Source of the DNA: Spirochaetota bacterium
GTDB lineage: Bacteria; Spirochaetota; Spirochaetia; Treponematales; Rectinemataceae
Reading direction: 5' to 3'
Assembly: GCA_029265255.1 (NCBI GenBank)
Contig: JAJUJQ010000004.1
Coordinates: 62,001 to 126,000, forward strand
Length of the DNA: 64,000 nucleotides
The notes under the pieces were generated by a model. That model saw nothing but the letters and a program-made list of their open reading frames with translations, did no database searches and had not been told where the DNA came from. Below, piece by piece: positions 9,066-18,151 of this stretch. How positions within the stretch are numbered: position 1 is the first letter of the stretch; every line of letters begins with the position of its first letter. The translations under genes were made by a program, and so were the position numbers.

Positions 9066-9709
9066 GCAGCCTCCTTCCTGAGAGCAAGTTCCTTACGCGC
9101 TGCCGAGGCTTCCATCCGATTCTTGAGCCAGATATTGAACGAGATGAACAGCCCGAACACGAAGAATCCTCCCGGCGGCAGAATGAAGAAGAGGATCGGC
9201 TGGAAGGATTCCGGCATTACCTGTATACCCGCGAATGTGCCGTTTCCCAGCAGCTCACGCAGCGCCGCGATGCCGATCAAAACCCAGGTATACCCCAGAC
9301 CCATGCCGAGCGAGTCCGCGATGACCGCCATTATTTTCTGCTTCGAAGCAAAGGCCTCGACACGACCCATGATGATGCAGTTGACGACGATAAGAGGAAT
9401 GAAAACGCCCATACTCTTGGAAAGATCGGGGAAATACGCCTTCATCACAAGGTCTACCATGGTCGTGAACGCGGCGATGACGATGATGAACACCGGAATG
9501 CGCACCGCATTCGGTATGACTTTCCTGAAAAGCGAAATAATGACTTCAGAGAAGAGAAGGACAAATGTCATCGCCAGCCCCATGCCGATACCGTTTGACA
9601 CGTTCGTGGTGACAGCTATCGCGGAGCAAAGCCCTATCATCAGCATCAGCAGGGGGTTCTCGAAAATGATACCCTGCTTGAAAATCGAATACAGCTTTTT
9701 CATGGTCAC
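9062..9709 (-). CDS. rnfE: Rnf complex subunit E, membrane protein
   Basis: A 215-residue integral membrane subunit paralogous to RnfA. The motifs LMIGLCSAIAV near the N-terminus and VVNCIIMGR in the middle give the two Cys ligands expected for the intramembrane 2Fe-2S cluster. The C-terminus is basic and cytoplasmic. It overlaps rnfG and rnfA by four bases on each side, so synthesis of the three is coupled. Confidence 0.95.
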   Translation of the reverse strand: MTMKKLYSIFKQGIIFENPLLMLMIGLCSAIAVTTNVSNGIGMGLAMTFVLLFSEVIISLFRKVIPNAVRIPVFIIVIAAFTTMVDLVMKAYFPDLSKSMGVFIPLIVVNCIIMGRVEAFASKQKIMAVIADSLGMGLGYTWVLIGIAALRELLGNGTFAGIQVMPESFQPILFFILPPGGFFVFGLFISFNIWLKNRMEASAARKELALRKEAA

Positions 9710-10317
9710 TTGCCTCCCGCCGACTGGCTAGCAGCGGTAGTATCCATCCAGGCTACCGCTGCGTCTCCCGCGGTCTTTATAATCTTGGTCAGCGACTTCG
9801 AGGTGATCGTTGATGCGGTGATCGCGGCGACATCCTTCTTCACTTCAAAGGCGTCCGTCAGATACTTGCCGCTAAACTGACCGGGGAAGGTAATCTTCTT
9901 CGCCTTGTCGATATAGTAGGTCGGGCTCGAGGCATTCGCGCCAAGTCCAGGCGTATCTTTCAGATCCATCACCCGCACGCCGACGATGCTTCGCCGCAGA
10001 TCCACCGCAACCAGCAGGGTCGCGGGGCCGCCATAACTCGGGCCGGTCGCCTTGATCGCAATGCCGAGTGGCGCAAGTTCGCTCTTAACCTCATAAGCCG
10101 CTTCGAACTTGATATTCGGATCGGTGCTCTGCAAATCCTGAATCGACTTAAATGACGCTGCCTCGGGAAAAAGCTCCTTGAGCGATGCGTTCAGCTGGAT
10201 CTCGCTCTGCTTATCGATATTTTCTCGGGTAAATGCATAGACAACAGCAAGGCTGGCGCACGCGAGGGACGCAAAAAGCGCCAGCGTAATGCCTAGCTTC
10301 ATCATGTCCTTTTTCAT
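9706..10317 (-). CDS. rnfG: Rnf complex subunit G, covalent FMN protein
   Basis: A 203-residue subunit with one N-terminal membrane anchor (residues 8-28) and a periplasmic FMN-binding domain. The flavinylation motif is visible as ITASTITS, with the acceptor expected at Thr170; the family form is S/T-G-A/S-T. TPGLG near residue 123 is the usual flavin-site loop. FMN would be attached by an ApbE-type transferase; one is encoded at 40910-41971. It overlaps rnfD and rnfE by four bases on each side. Confidence 0.93.
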   Translation of the reverse strand: MKKDMMKLGITLALFASLACASLAVVYAFTRENIDKQSEIQLNASLKELFPEAASFKSIQDLQSTDPNIKFEAAYEVKSELAPLGIAIKATGPSYGGPATLLVAVDLRRSIVGVRVMDLKDTPGLGANASSPTYYIDKAKKITFPGQFSGKYLTDAFEVKKDVAAITASTITSKSLTKIIKTAGDAAVAWMDTTAASQSAGGK

Positions 10318-11324
10318 CTGGAACCTCCCTTCGCGGGTTTCGCGGGCTTGGGAGGAGGTACAAAGCCATACTTCTTTACACGCAGCTTGTTCAGGAAGGG
10401 CGTCAGCGCATTCATGATAAGGATGGCATAGGTAACGCCTTCCGGGAATCCGCCAAATTTTCTAATTAGGACAGTTATCAGACCGATGCCGGCCCCAAAA
10501 ATCGCCTGCCCAAGCGGCGTGAGCGGGCGCGTCGCGTAGTCGGTCGCCATAAAGAATGCGCCGAACACAATACCGCCTGTAAGCAGCCCAAGCACGGGAT
10601 CCATGCCAAGCAGCCAGGAGAACACGAATGTCGAGGCCAAAACCGACACCGGCACGACCCACTGGATGACCCCAATACCAAGCAGGAACAACCCGCCCAG
10701 CACGACCAGCAAAATCGAGCTCTCACCAATAGAACCGGACCGATAGCCCATAAAGAGCTGGCGATAGAACGCGCCTGTATCGCTCGCGCCAAAGTATTTA
10801 GCGACATCGGCAAGCGCGTTGCCTTGCTTCAGCAGATTGAGCGGAGTAGCCGTGCTGAGGGCGTCAGCTGGCAAGGCCAGCCCCTTGGGCATGCTCCAGC
10901 TCGTGATGGCTGCCGGAAAGCTCATCAGCAGGAACGCGCGCCCAATCAGCGCAGGGTTGAAGGGATTGGCCCCAAGCCCGCCGAAAAATTCTTTCGCCAC
11001 GACAATAGCGAACACCGAGCCGAGCGCGACCATCCAGAGCGGGGTCGAGGGCGGCAGAATGAGCGCCAGCAGAAGGCCAGTCACGACCGCTGAAAAATTA
11101 CCAATGGTCATGCTTTCGCCGAGCACTTTGCGGAACAGGAACTCGGACAGAACCGCGGCAATAACCGAAACGGCCACCACACCAAGCGCGGAAACCCCAT
11201 ACAAGAATATGCCATATGCGGTTGCCGGTATCAGCGCGATGACCACCGACAGCATGATGCGCGGCGTATCGACCGGCGAGAACGCGTGGGGGCTCGAACC
11301 GAGGAGCAGTTTCTTATCGGACAT
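10314..11324 (-). CDS. rnfD: Rnf complex subunit D, membrane flavoprotein
   Basis: A 336-residue membrane subunit of the NqrB/RnfD family with about nine to ten helices. DALSTATPL holds the second covalent FMN site, with Thr160 as the likely acceptor. GGLGANPFNPALIGRA and the C-terminal PEGVTYAIL stretch are family hallmarks. It overlaps the end of rnfC by 11 bases and the start of rnfG by four. Its role is electron transfer coupled to sodium or proton movement; the ion cannot be decided from sequence alone. Confidence 0.95.
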   Translation of the reverse strand: MSDKKLLLGSSPHAFSPVDTPRIMLSVVIALIPATAYGIFLYGVSALGVVAVSVIAAVLSEFLFRKVLGESMTIGNFSAVVTGLLLALILPPSTPLWMVALGSVFAIVVAKEFFGGLGANPFNPALIGRAFLLMSFPAAITSWSMPKGLALPADALSTATPLNLLKQGNALADVAKYFGASDTGAFYRQLFMGYRSGSIGESSILLVVLGGLFLLGIGVIQWVVPVSVLASTFVFSWLLGMDPVLGLLTGGIVFGAFFMATDYATRPLTPLGQAIFGAGIGLITVLIRKFGGFPEGVTYAILIMNALTPFLNKLRVKKYGFVPPPKPAKPAKGGSR

Positions 11325-12675
11325 TCTGGGCCTCCTTCTGCTTCATCGCGCGCAGGACCTGCTTGCCGACCCTGAAGCGCTGCACAAGGTGCCGGTGTGC
11401 GGGGCAGACAAACGAGCAAGTACCGCATTCAATACAGTCGAGCAGGCCAATCTTTTCCGCGTCCGCATAATCTCCACCCTCAATTGCCATGGCAAGCAGG
11501 GCAGGGGAGAGTGTCATGGGACAGGCTCGCATACAGCGGCCGCATCGGATGCAGGTGTCTTCATCATATGCCTTGGCCTCATCCTTATTGAGAAAGAGCA
11601 CTCCAGACGTGTTTTTCTGAACAGGAATGTCATAGCTCGGTACCGCCACACCCATCATCGGGCCGCCATAGATTACCTTGGTGAGCGATTCCTCGTCGAT
11701 TTCGATGGTACCCGCGCGCACGAGGTCGCCAACCACAGTCCCGATAGGCACAATGAGATTCTTCGGCGTCTTGCACGAACCACCGGTAACGGTAAATCCG
11801 CGCTCGATTAGCGGCTTCCCCTCACAGAACGCGTCGACGATCGCGCACAGCGTACCCACATTCTGCACCACGCACCCAACATCCATCGGAAGCCCGCCGG
11901 AAGGCACCTGTTTCCCCGTGATCGCGGTAATGAGCATTTTCTCACCGCCCTGCGGGTACTTGGTCTTCAGCTCCTGAACGCGGATCTTCATGCCCGCTTT
12001 GACCTGCGGATGCCCCTCGATCGCCTTTTGCACATGGGGAATCGCGTGCTTTTTATTTTCCTCGATAGCGATGATGCCTTCCGGCGCGCCGACGATCTTC
12101 ATGACGATCGCGACGCCATCGACAACCTTCTCAGGCATCTCGATCAACGTTCGCTCGTCGATGGTGAGATACGGTTCACATTCTGCCGCGTTGGCGATAA
12201 CCCAGGTGATCGGTTTGGTCGGCGCCAGCTTGACATGCGCCGGGAATCCCGCACCACCCATGCCGACAATCCCCGCTGCGCGAATGCGTGCCAGCGCTTC
12301 TTCCTTGCTGCAGACAAAGGGATCGAGCGGGGGCATGAACTCACGCGCAGGCTCACCCTCGGGTGGCTCTTTCGGTTCTATGACAATACAGGGGCCTTCG
12401 GAATTGTTCGATTGCAGGCGGGGCTCGATCTTCTTTACCACACCCGCGATCGAGGCATGGACCGGAACGGTCATTCTGCCGTCTGCGTCCGCAATTTTCT
12501 GACCTGCCCTGACAAATTCACCGACCTTGACGAGAGGCTGGATCGGGGCGCCGAAGTGCTGGTTGACCGGGATTACGACCTGCGACACAGCGGTCAGCCG
12601 TTCAATCGGCGAACTCCCGGAGCGCTCCTTTCTCTCGGGCGGATGCGCACCGCCACGGAATGTCCTGATTGACAT
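11314..12675 (-). CDS. rnfC: Rnf complex subunit C, NADH/FMN and Fe-S protein
   Basis: A 453-residue peripheral subunit that reduces NAD+. It has an N-terminal barrel-sandwich (lipoyl-like) region around VHASIAGVV, an NADH/FMN-binding core with GMGGAGFPAHVKL and AAECEPYLTID, an SLBB segment, and two 4Fe-4S motifs near the C-terminus, CIRCGRCMRACP and CIECGTCSFVCP. I place the start at ATG 12675 because the only upstream in-frame start is TTG, and AAGGAG lies about 11 bases before the ATG. It is the first gene of the operon, behind the promoter at 12776-12805 and a hairpin leader. Confidence 0.95.
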   Translation of the reverse strand: MSIRTFRGGAHPPERKERSGSSPIERLTAVSQVVIPVNQHFGAPIQPLVKVGEFVRAGQKIADADGRMTVPVHASIAGVVKKIEPRLQSNNSEGPCIVIEPKEPPEGEPAREFMPPLDPFVCSKEEALARIRAAGIVGMGGAGFPAHVKLAPTKPITWVIANAAECEPYLTIDERTLIEMPEKVVDGVAIVMKIVGAPEGIIAIEENKKHAIPHVQKAIEGHPQVKAGMKIRVQELKTKYPQGGEKMLITAITGKQVPSGGLPMDVGCVVQNVGTLCAIVDAFCEGKPLIERGFTVTGGSCKTPKNLIVPIGTVVGDLVRAGTIEIDEESLTKVIYGGPMMGVAVPSYDIPVQKNTSGVLFLNKDEAKAYDEDTCIRCGRCMRACPMTLSPALLAMAIEGGDYADAEKIGLLDCIECGTCSFVCPAHRHLVQRFRVGKQVLRAMKQKEAQNVR

Positions 12676-12712
12676 GGTGGAAAGGTCTCCTTTGTTGATT
12701 AGCTCCAAATTT

Positions 12713-12735
12713 GCGAAAAAGACGCGCTTTTTCGC
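12713..12735 (-). other. Perfect hairpin in the rnf leader RNA
   Basis: GCGAAAAAG (12713-12721) and CTTTTTCGC (12727-12735) form a nine-base stem with a five-base loop. It lies in the leader between the promoter and the rnfC ribosome binding site. There is no run of T after it on the minus strand, so it is not an obvious terminator; it may protect the mRNA end or mediate regulation. Confidence 0.6.
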
Positions 12736-12775
12736 ACATACTGCAAAATGCCGGGAAATGTAGCAAAATCGCCAT

Positions 12776-12805
12776 ATACTATCACCGGTTTTTAAAAATG
12801 GTCAA
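12776..12805 (-). promoter_or_regulatory. Promoter of the rnf operon
   Basis: On the minus strand TTGACC (12805-12800) and TAGTAT (12781-12776) are separated by 18 bases. The predicted transcript start, near 12769, gives a leader of about 95 bases before rnfC. Confidence 0.6.
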
Positions 12806-12877
12806 GGCAAAAGAGAATAAGTATTGATCAGATCGGAATTAGATATTTTTTTATTGAGTTTTGTCTCGTAGAAGCGA

Positions 12878-12903
12878 GCGCCGCGGACTGATTGCCGCGG
12901 CGC
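12878..12903 (-). terminator. GC-rich hairpin downstream of jag
   Basis: GCGCCGCGG (12878-12886) and CCGCGGCGC (12895-12903) form a perfect nine-base stem 33 bases past the jag stop. There is no immediate T-run on the minus strand, so it may be a weak or factor-assisted terminator, or a 3' stabilising hairpin. Confidence 0.4.
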
Positions 12904-12936
12904 TTTCGCGCCTCACTTGTCGGCTTTGCCGGCGTC

Positions 12937-13653
12937 TTACTTTCTTCCTTTGAGGAGGATGCGTACCCGCTTCATGAGACCTTCGCCCTCGCTCTTGGTT
13001 TCGATGTCGACTATATCATTTAGGGCGGTATGGATGATTCGCCGCTCGAACGGATTCATCGGCTCGAGCAGAATCGACCGGCCGGTCCGGCGCACCTGTT
13101 CGGCCGTCTCATACGCAAGCCGAACCAGCGATTCTTCACGCCGCAGGCGATAGTTCTCGGAATCGAGCACGATCTTGATATCACCCCAACCCAGCGTACC
13201 CGCGTACACATTGGCCAGCAGTTGCAGCGCGTCGATATTGCGGCCTTTTTTCCCGATAAGAATCGACGCGGACTCGGTATCGATGCGCACGCCGAGCTTC
13301 TTCGGCTCCCTGAACGCGATACTCACCTCAGCTTTGTATCCCATACGCTCGATCACCGCTTTAGTCCAGTCGATCATGCGCTGCTCGAATTCATCCGTGG
13401 AGGCTGGGGTTGCCTGGGTATGTGGTTCGGACGAACTCGCTTCTGCTTCCTGCACTTCCCCTTTCGACGAAGGCAAAGGGCTCTGCGCGCTATCCCTGGT
13501 ATGAACCCTGATTCTCACCTTCCCCTTCTTGAATAGTCCGCCGCTTTGGCTTTCGATGATTTCCACATCGAAAGAACTGGTGTCCAGACCGAGCTCGAGA
13601 GCGGCGCGCTCGATGGCTTCACGCTCGGTCTTTCCTTCGAATTCATATATCAT
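12937..13653 (-). CDS. jag: Jag / KhpB RNA-binding protein
   Basis: A 238-residue protein with the domain order of Jag (SpoIIIJ-associated protein): an N-terminal Jag-N domain (about 1-50, EFEGKTEREAIERAALELG), an acidic/polar linker, a KH domain with the IGKKGRNIDALQ loop, and a C-terminal R3H domain (YRLRREESLVRLAYETAE onward, with MNPFERRIIH). It binds RNA and is linked to envelope growth in other bacteria. It is the last gene of the dnaA-to-jag run and lies 25 bases after yidC, the usual neighbour. A GC-rich hairpin follows at 12878-12903. Confidence 0.92.
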   Translation of the reverse strand: MIYEFEGKTEREAIERAALELGLDTSSFDVEIIESQSGGLFKKGKVRIRVHTRDSAQSPLPSSKGEVQEAEASSSEPHTQATPASTDEFEQRMIDWTKAVIERMGYKAEVSIAFREPKKLGVRIDTESASILIGKKGRNIDALQLLANVYAGTLGWGDIKIVLDSENYRLRREESLVRLAYETAEQVRRTGRSILLEPMNPFERRIIHTALNDIVDIETKSEGEGLMKRVRILLKGRK

Positions 13654-13677
13654 TCCGGATCGCTCCTGAAGAAAGAT

Positions 13678-15720
13678 TCATTGCTTTTTTGGGCTTTTCG
13701 GTCTTGGCTTGCCGCCTCGCTCATCTCCCGAGCCGCCCGACGACTTCGTCTCTCCTGCCTTGGTCTCGAGCCATCGAGTTACCCTTTCGGTGAAGCTTTC
13801 GCTGTTCTGCGACCGCCCTGCAGGACGGGCCTTGGTATCGACCGCGGCGCTTTTATTGCCGGCAAGCCGGGACGCGCCCGCTGGACCGCCTGCGGCGCTT
13901 GGCGCGGAACCCGTCGACCCCGCTGGGGCCGCTGCCGCCGCGAGCTTGTGCTTTTTCATGAGGTCATTGATGACCATCTGCTGGCCGATAGTAAGTATAT
14001 TGTTGGTAATCCAGTAGATCAGCAGACCCGATGGCACGTCATACAGGATGAAGAAGAACATGATCGGCATACCATACATCATGAACTTCATCTGACTGGC
14101 AGATTGGCTGCCACTTTGCGCGCTTTGCGGCGCCTGCGTGAACTTGCCATACAAAAGCTGGCTTACGAGATAAATGATGGGCAAGGCCCGAAGATCGTTC
14201 CATCCAAGGATCGGAAGCCGGAAATCGCCGAAATTGATGATGCTTTCGGGCAGCGAAAGGTCGGATATCCATCCGGGGATGAACATGGCACCGCGCAGGT
14301 CGAAATGGTTGTTGAACAGGTTATACATGGCGATAAAGAGCGGGAATTGGATGAGCAGCGGCAGGCATCCAGACATTGGATTGTAGTTCTCGCGCTTGTA
14401 GAGTTCGGCCATTTCCTGATTGAGCCTCTGCGGATTACCCTTGTATTTGGCCTGCAGTTCCTGGATCTTGGGCTGCAATTCTGCCATGCGGGCGGTGGAC
14501 ATCGAGCTCTTCTTGGTAAGTGGATAGAACAACACCTTGATAAGCACCGTGACCAAAATGATGGCGACGCCATAGTTCGGTATGATCGAATAGAAGAAAT
14601 TGAGGAAGAACTTGAGTATTTTCTCGAGCCAACCGAGCATGCCCGAACCTTCCATAGCATCCTCGAGGCGCAATCCCGATTGTCCAAAGGAATTTTTGTC
14701 GGCGTATTCATACTTGCCGAGCTCAGCCGCGGTCTTGGGGCCGAAATAGAAATAGTACGTATCGGTCTGTGAAGAAGCGGAGAGTGTCGCACGTAAAAGT
14801 CCCAGAGTATTGGTCTGGTTGATGTCCTTGTCCTGGCCTGTGAACACCTCGTACCCGGAAAGCGGCGCCTGCGGAATGCCGATAAAGGTAAAATACTTGC
14901 CGGAGAGGGCTACCCATGACGCGTTTGGGTTAAGAATCGTTGCGGTATTGGCTTTGGGCGTCTCGAGTTTCTTTTTGCCACCGACTTCGGCAATGTATTT
15001 GCGGTAGTCGGCATTCTTGGGCAGATGGTCAAATCGAGGGCCAATCTGTGGCCCCAGGTCGATACGGTAGGCAACCCCATTGCTGCCCAGCGCGAGCATC
15101 TTGCCCTCCGGCTGCTCGATCGTCACCGCGAGCCCAAACATGTATTCGCCCTTTCGGAACGAATAGATTTTCTTCAATATAAAAGGAACTTTCTGGTCAC
15201 TTCCCGCGACTGGCGCTTCAAAGGTGCCTGAAAATTCGATCGTCGTTTTCGCGTCGTCAAGCCAACGCGCGCTCATGAGCGTACGCACCGGAGCCAGCGC
15301 GTTGCCGAACGAGAGCGATAGCCCCTGGGCACCTGTGCTTCCTGGCACTAGGAGGTCGACCGAACCATATCGGTCCTTGTGATTCTTGAGGATCAGCGAC
15401 GAGATTTCGCCGCCCTTGTTCGAAAGCGTGGCGCGCATAACATCCGTTTCGATGACATAGCTCTGCTCGGAGGCGGGAGCTGGTCCGATAGGCGCGGCAA
15501 TGACCGCCGCGGCAGGCACAATCGAAACGGGAGCGGCGGGCTGGGCGGTTCCCGTCGAGGTCGTTTGCGGTGACGTGGTTTGGGGAGCAGGTTCGGCAGG
15601 CGGGAACAGCGCGTTCTGCACTATAAAACCGACGCTGATAATGACTGTGGAAAGCACAACCGCCAGAATTGTGCGGCGGCGTTCGTCCGGAGTAGTGGAT
15701 TGGGTTTCAAATAAGCTCAT
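13678..15720 (-). CDS. yidC: Membrane protein insertase YidC
   Basis: A 680-residue inner-membrane insertase of the long gram-negative type. There is an N-terminal signal-anchor (residues about 14-38), a large periplasmic P1 domain, and the conserved Oxa1-like core from about residue 385 ([22 protein letters not shown]), with [18 protein letters not shown] in the cytoplasmic loop and [19 protein letters not shown] following. The C-terminus is a Lys/Gly/Pro-rich tail, longer than in E. coli. Its start overlaps the end of yidD by four bases (ATGA). Confidence 0.95.
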   Translation of the reverse strand: MSLFETQSTTPDERRRTILAVVLSTVIISVGFIVQNALFPPAEPAPQTTSPQTTSTGTAQPAAPVSIVPAAAVIAAPIGPAPASEQSYVIETDVMRATLSNKGGEISSLILKNHKDRYGSVDLLVPGSTGAQGLSLSFGNALAPVRTLMSARWLDDAKTTIEFSGTFEAPVAGSDQKVPFILKKIYSFRKGEYMFGLAVTIEQPEGKMLALGSNGVAYRIDLGPQIGPRFDHLPKNADYRKYIAEVGGKKKLETPKANTATILNPNASWVALSGKYFTFIGIPQAPLSGYEVFTGQDKDINQTNTLGLLRATLSASSQTDTYYFYFGPKTAAELGKYEYADKNSFGQSGLRLEDAMEGSGMLGWLEKILKFFLNFFYSIIPNYGVAIILVTVLIKVLFYPLTKKSSMSTARMAELQPKIQELQAKYKGNPQRLNQEMAELYKRENYNPMSGCLPLLIQFPLFIAMYNLFNNHFDLRGAMFIPGWISDLSLPESIINFGDFRLPILGWNDLRALPIIYLVSQLLYGKFTQAPQSAQSGSQSASQMKFMMYGMPIMFFFILYDVPSGLLIYWITNNILTIGQQMVINDLMKKHKLAAAAAPAGSTGSAPSAAGGPAGASRLAGNKSAAVDTKARPAGRSQNSESFTERVTRWLETKAGETKSSGGSGDERGGKPRPKSPKKQ

Positions 15721-15947
15721 GGTACTGGATCAAAGCCTCCCGGATTTCCTGGATGACAGCGGATAATCCGCTTGAATGCGAGTATAAGGCCGCGAAAAGG
15801 CCCGTACTTTCGGATTGCCTGGTACGAATACGTGGAACAGGTGGGATAGAAGCGGCAGGATGGGGGAAACAATGGTGAAATGATGAGCTGATACAGGCGG
15901 ATCAGAACAAGCAGAGGAAAGGAAAGAATTCTGTATACGATGTTCAT
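15717..15947 (-). CDS. yidD: Membrane protein insertion efficiency factor YidD
   Basis: A 76-residue YidD family protein: an N-terminal amphipathic/hydrophobic segment ([20 protein letters not shown]), then the signature [15 protein letters not shown] and [14 protein letters not shown], including the conserved Cys residues. The start at 15947 overlaps the rnpA stop (ATGA); a longer frame with no better signal extends upstream inside rnpA. It helps YidC-dependent insertion, in agreement with its position between rnpA and yidC. Confidence 0.93.
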   Translation of the reverse strand: MNIVYRILSFPLLVLIRLYQLIISPLFPPSCRFYPTCSTYSYQAIRKYGPFRGLILAFKRIIRCHPGNPGGFDPVP

Positions 15948-16339
15948 CGCAGCACATCCGCCTTGCGCAGCAGATACTGCATTGCGTCGCGGCACTCAGA
16001 CATCGCCGCAAACCCTCCGGGATACAGCACAAAAGCCAAATCAAACCCCGGCTTCACCTCGCTGCGCACATGGCGCCACGATTCGCGAGCCAGGCGTTTT
16101 GCTCTGTTCCTCTCAACCGCCCCGGCAAAAGAACGCACCGCAATAAATGCTGCCCGGCTTTCCCGCAGATTGTTTTTCAGGACATGCATCCGCATTCCCT
16201 TGCAGGAAAATCGGGCTCCCTTTCTGAATATAAGGTCGATCTCTTCTCGTTTCCGTACGCGCGCGCTCTTCGGAAATGAACGATCGACCGGTCCATCCTG
16301 CGCTTCAGTATCCGCGATCTCAGTACTTCTTCTTCTCAT
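15944..16339 (-). CDS. rnpA: Ribonuclease P protein component
   Basis: A 131-residue RNase P protein, which helps the catalytic RNA trim tRNA 5' leaders. The family core starts at [20 protein letters not shown] and includes the RNR motif in [16 protein letters not shown]. The only ATG upstream of the core is at 16339, inside the 3' end of rpmH in another frame, so the two genes overlap by 20 bases and RnpA has about 24 extra N-terminal residues. No Shine-Dalgarno is visible there, so translation probably depends on rpmH. Confidence 0.92.
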   Translation of the reverse strand: MRRRSTEIADTEAQDGPVDRSFPKSARVRKREEIDLIFRKGARFSCKGMRMHVLKNNLRESRAAFIAVRSFAGAVERNRAKRLARESWRHVRSEVKPGFDLAFVLYPGGFAAMSECRDAMQYLLRKADVLR

Positions 16340-16475
16340 CGGAGACAGTGAGCTTGATCCGCCCCTTGGCTCTCCTGCGTTTCAGAACAAGGCGGCCGCC
16401 CTTGGTTTTCATGCGGGCGCGGAAGCCAAACTTTCTGTTCCGCTTGACCCTGCTCGGCTGATAGGTGCGCTTCAT
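16320..16475 (-). CDS. rpmH: 50S ribosomal protein L34
   Basis: A 51-residue highly basic protein beginning [20 protein letters not shown], the standard L34 N-terminus, followed by [17 protein letters not shown]. The last residues (VSDEKKKY) are a short lineage-specific tail that overlaps the rnpA start. AAGGAG lies eight bases before the ATG. Confidence 0.97.
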   Translation of the reverse strand: MKRTYQPSRVKRNRKFGFRARMKTKGGRLVLKRRRAKGRIKLTVSDEKKKY

Positions 16476-16540
16476 GGTTCAATCTCCTTCGAAACGGCCG
16501 CAGTCGAATGCAGCCGGAAAATCGCAGTATCGGGCGGTCG

Positions 16541-16570
16541 AGTATAGAATGCGGAGGGCGCTTTGGTCAA
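16541..16570 (-). promoter_or_regulatory. Promoter of rpmH-rnpA
   Basis: On the minus strand TTGACC (16570-16565) and TATACT (16546-16541) are separated by 18 bases. The -35 element overlaps the dciA stop codon. It gives a leader of about 60 bases before rpmH. Confidence 0.65.
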
Positions 16571-17034
16571 TTGCCTTGTTCACGGCGCATGCGCTGAAAT
16601 ATTTCCTCCAACGCAGGAGGGAGCGAGGCGGGCTGGCCCGAGTGTGGCTTTTCTGTCGAGGCTGAAGGCTCTGGGTGCTCTTCGCCGGGCTGAACCGCCG
16701 CGGCAGCGCCCCTTTGTCCTTGCTGCGGCAGCGCATCGTCACACACGGTAAATGCAAGGCTCGTAATATTCAACTCTGGATATGCTCTTGCGATGCGTTC
16801 CAGAATGCGTTCCTGGTTCATCTGCAGCAGCTGGATCCAGCCTGAATGATCCGCCGCCACCAGCAGTGTATGCCGGATAACACTCATGGGCCGCGAATGA
16901 TCCGCGATGCGCTCGCCAACGATCTGCTTCCATGAGCTGCGAAATGACTGGAACTGCGATATCTCTCCCATTGTCTTCTCGTCGAAGAACCGGGCGAGGA
17001 TTTCAGAAGCTTTTTTCGCGTGTGAACTGTCCAT
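16567..17034 (-). CDS. dciA: DciA-like protein (DUF721), probable helicase loader
   Basis: A 155-residue protein. The N-terminal 100 residues match DUF721: WKQIVGERIADHSRPMSV followed by HTLLVAADHSGWIQLLQMNQERILERI, the KH-like core of DciA. The C-terminal third is low-complexity Pro/Glu/Gln-rich and probably disordered. DciA interacts with DnaB and is the helicase operator in bacteria without DnaC/DnaI, which fits its place after recF next to the origin. It overlaps the 3' end of recF by 32 bases. Confidence 0.8.
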   Translation of the reverse strand: MDSSHAKKASEILARFFDEKTMGEISQFQSFRSSWKQIVGERIADHSRPMSVIRHTLLVAADHSGWIQLLQMNQERILERIARAYPELNITSLAFTVCDDALPQQGQRGAAAAVQPGEEHPEPSASTEKPHSGQPASLPPALEEIFQRMRREQGN

Positions 17035-18151
17035 CAGACACCCTGTAGACTATTGTATGCGCATCGGCGTATTCGTGCCACGGTTCTCCCGGAAGGAAGG
17101 TGAACACCGCCTGAGCCCCTTCGCGATTACCCGGCAGAAGCGAGAAAAAACGCTGTCTCTTGGGCACATCGAGTTCCAGCAGCACATCATCAAGCAATAG
17201 TACTGGATAGCGCCCGGGTTCAGCAAATGGCCTACCGACTCCATTCCTTCCTACCTGAGCTGCGTATAGAAATGCCTGTACAATGCGCAGCAGCAGCGAA
17301 GCCAGTCTAAGCTGCCCAGTAGACGCGTATGCCGAAAAATCCCTCCCTTCCCGCGTAAACACCCAGCGATCGCGGTGCGGACCACTCATGCTCGTCTTCA
17401 TTTCCACATCGCGGGCACGCTGGCGTGCCAGTAGCGCGATAATCATATCGAGGTCCGCCTGATGGGGCCAGCTCGGTCTGTATTCGATCCCGATTTCCGA
17501 TCCTAGAAGAGAGACCTTCTCATACATTTCTGGAAAACTCGCGGCGAACAGCGCTGCCAGTCGCGCGCGATACCGCAGTAGCTCCAGACCGAAGCGCGCC
17601 ATCTGGATATCCAAGCTGTCCAATACCTCGAGTTGGCTCATTTTTAGCGCGGCATTACGGTGCCTCAACACGCGCCGGTAGGATCGCAGCACATCGATAT
17701 AGTCCAGCCAGAGCATTCCGGCGCATTGATCGAAGAAAAAGCGTCGCTCCTCTGGTACCCCCGCTGCGAACGCCATGTCTTCGTGGCAGAACACAACCGA
17801 AGGGTGATGAGCGACGAGCTCCTTTCGATCGGAGACAGGCTTATCATTGATCCTAATATCCTTGCCGCTGCTTAGAGAGTACCGTACACTCACCGTTTCT
17901 GTTCCCGTTTCGGCTGCCTGGGTACCCGACCATGCCGCTCTCAGGAAAAACTCATCGCATCCATGCAGTGGCAATTCCCGATCCTGGCGGGTTCTGAAGG
18001 AGCTTCCATAGGAGAGCACATACAGCGCTTCCAAGAAATTAGTCTTGCCCTGGCCATTGTCACCGAGAAGAAAGATATGTCCGGCTCCCAGCTCTAATTC
18101 GGATTCGGCGATATTCCGGAAGCGCGCGATGCGAAGGGACTCGAACGCCAT
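17003..18151 (-). CDS. recF: DNA replication and repair protein RecF
   Basis: A 382-residue SMC-like ATPase that helps load RecA at gaps. The N-terminal FRNIAESELELGAG is followed by the Walker A motif GDNGQGKTNFLEAL; the ABC signature region TSMSGPHRDRW and the Walker B LLLDDVLLELD are present. The ATG directly abuts the dnaN stop (TAAATG). Confidence 0.95.
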   Translation of the reverse strand: MAFESLRIARFRNIAESELELGAGHIFLLGDNGQGKTNFLEALYVLSYGSSFRTRQDRELPLHGCDEFFLRAAWSGTQAAETGTETVSVRYSLSSGKDIRINDKPVSDRKELVAHHPSVVFCHEDMAFAAGVPEERRFFFDQCAGMLWLDYIDVLRSYRRVLRHRNAALKMSQLEVLDSLDIQMARFGLELLRYRARLAALFAASFPEMYEKVSLLGSEIGIEYRPSWPHQADLDMIIALLARQRARDVEMKTSMSGPHRDRWVFTREGRDFSAYASTGQLRLASLLLRIVQAFLYAAQVGRNGVGRPFAEPGRYPVLLLDDVLLELDVPKRQRFFSLLPGNREGAQAVFTFLPGEPWHEYADAHTIVYRVSDGQFTREKSF

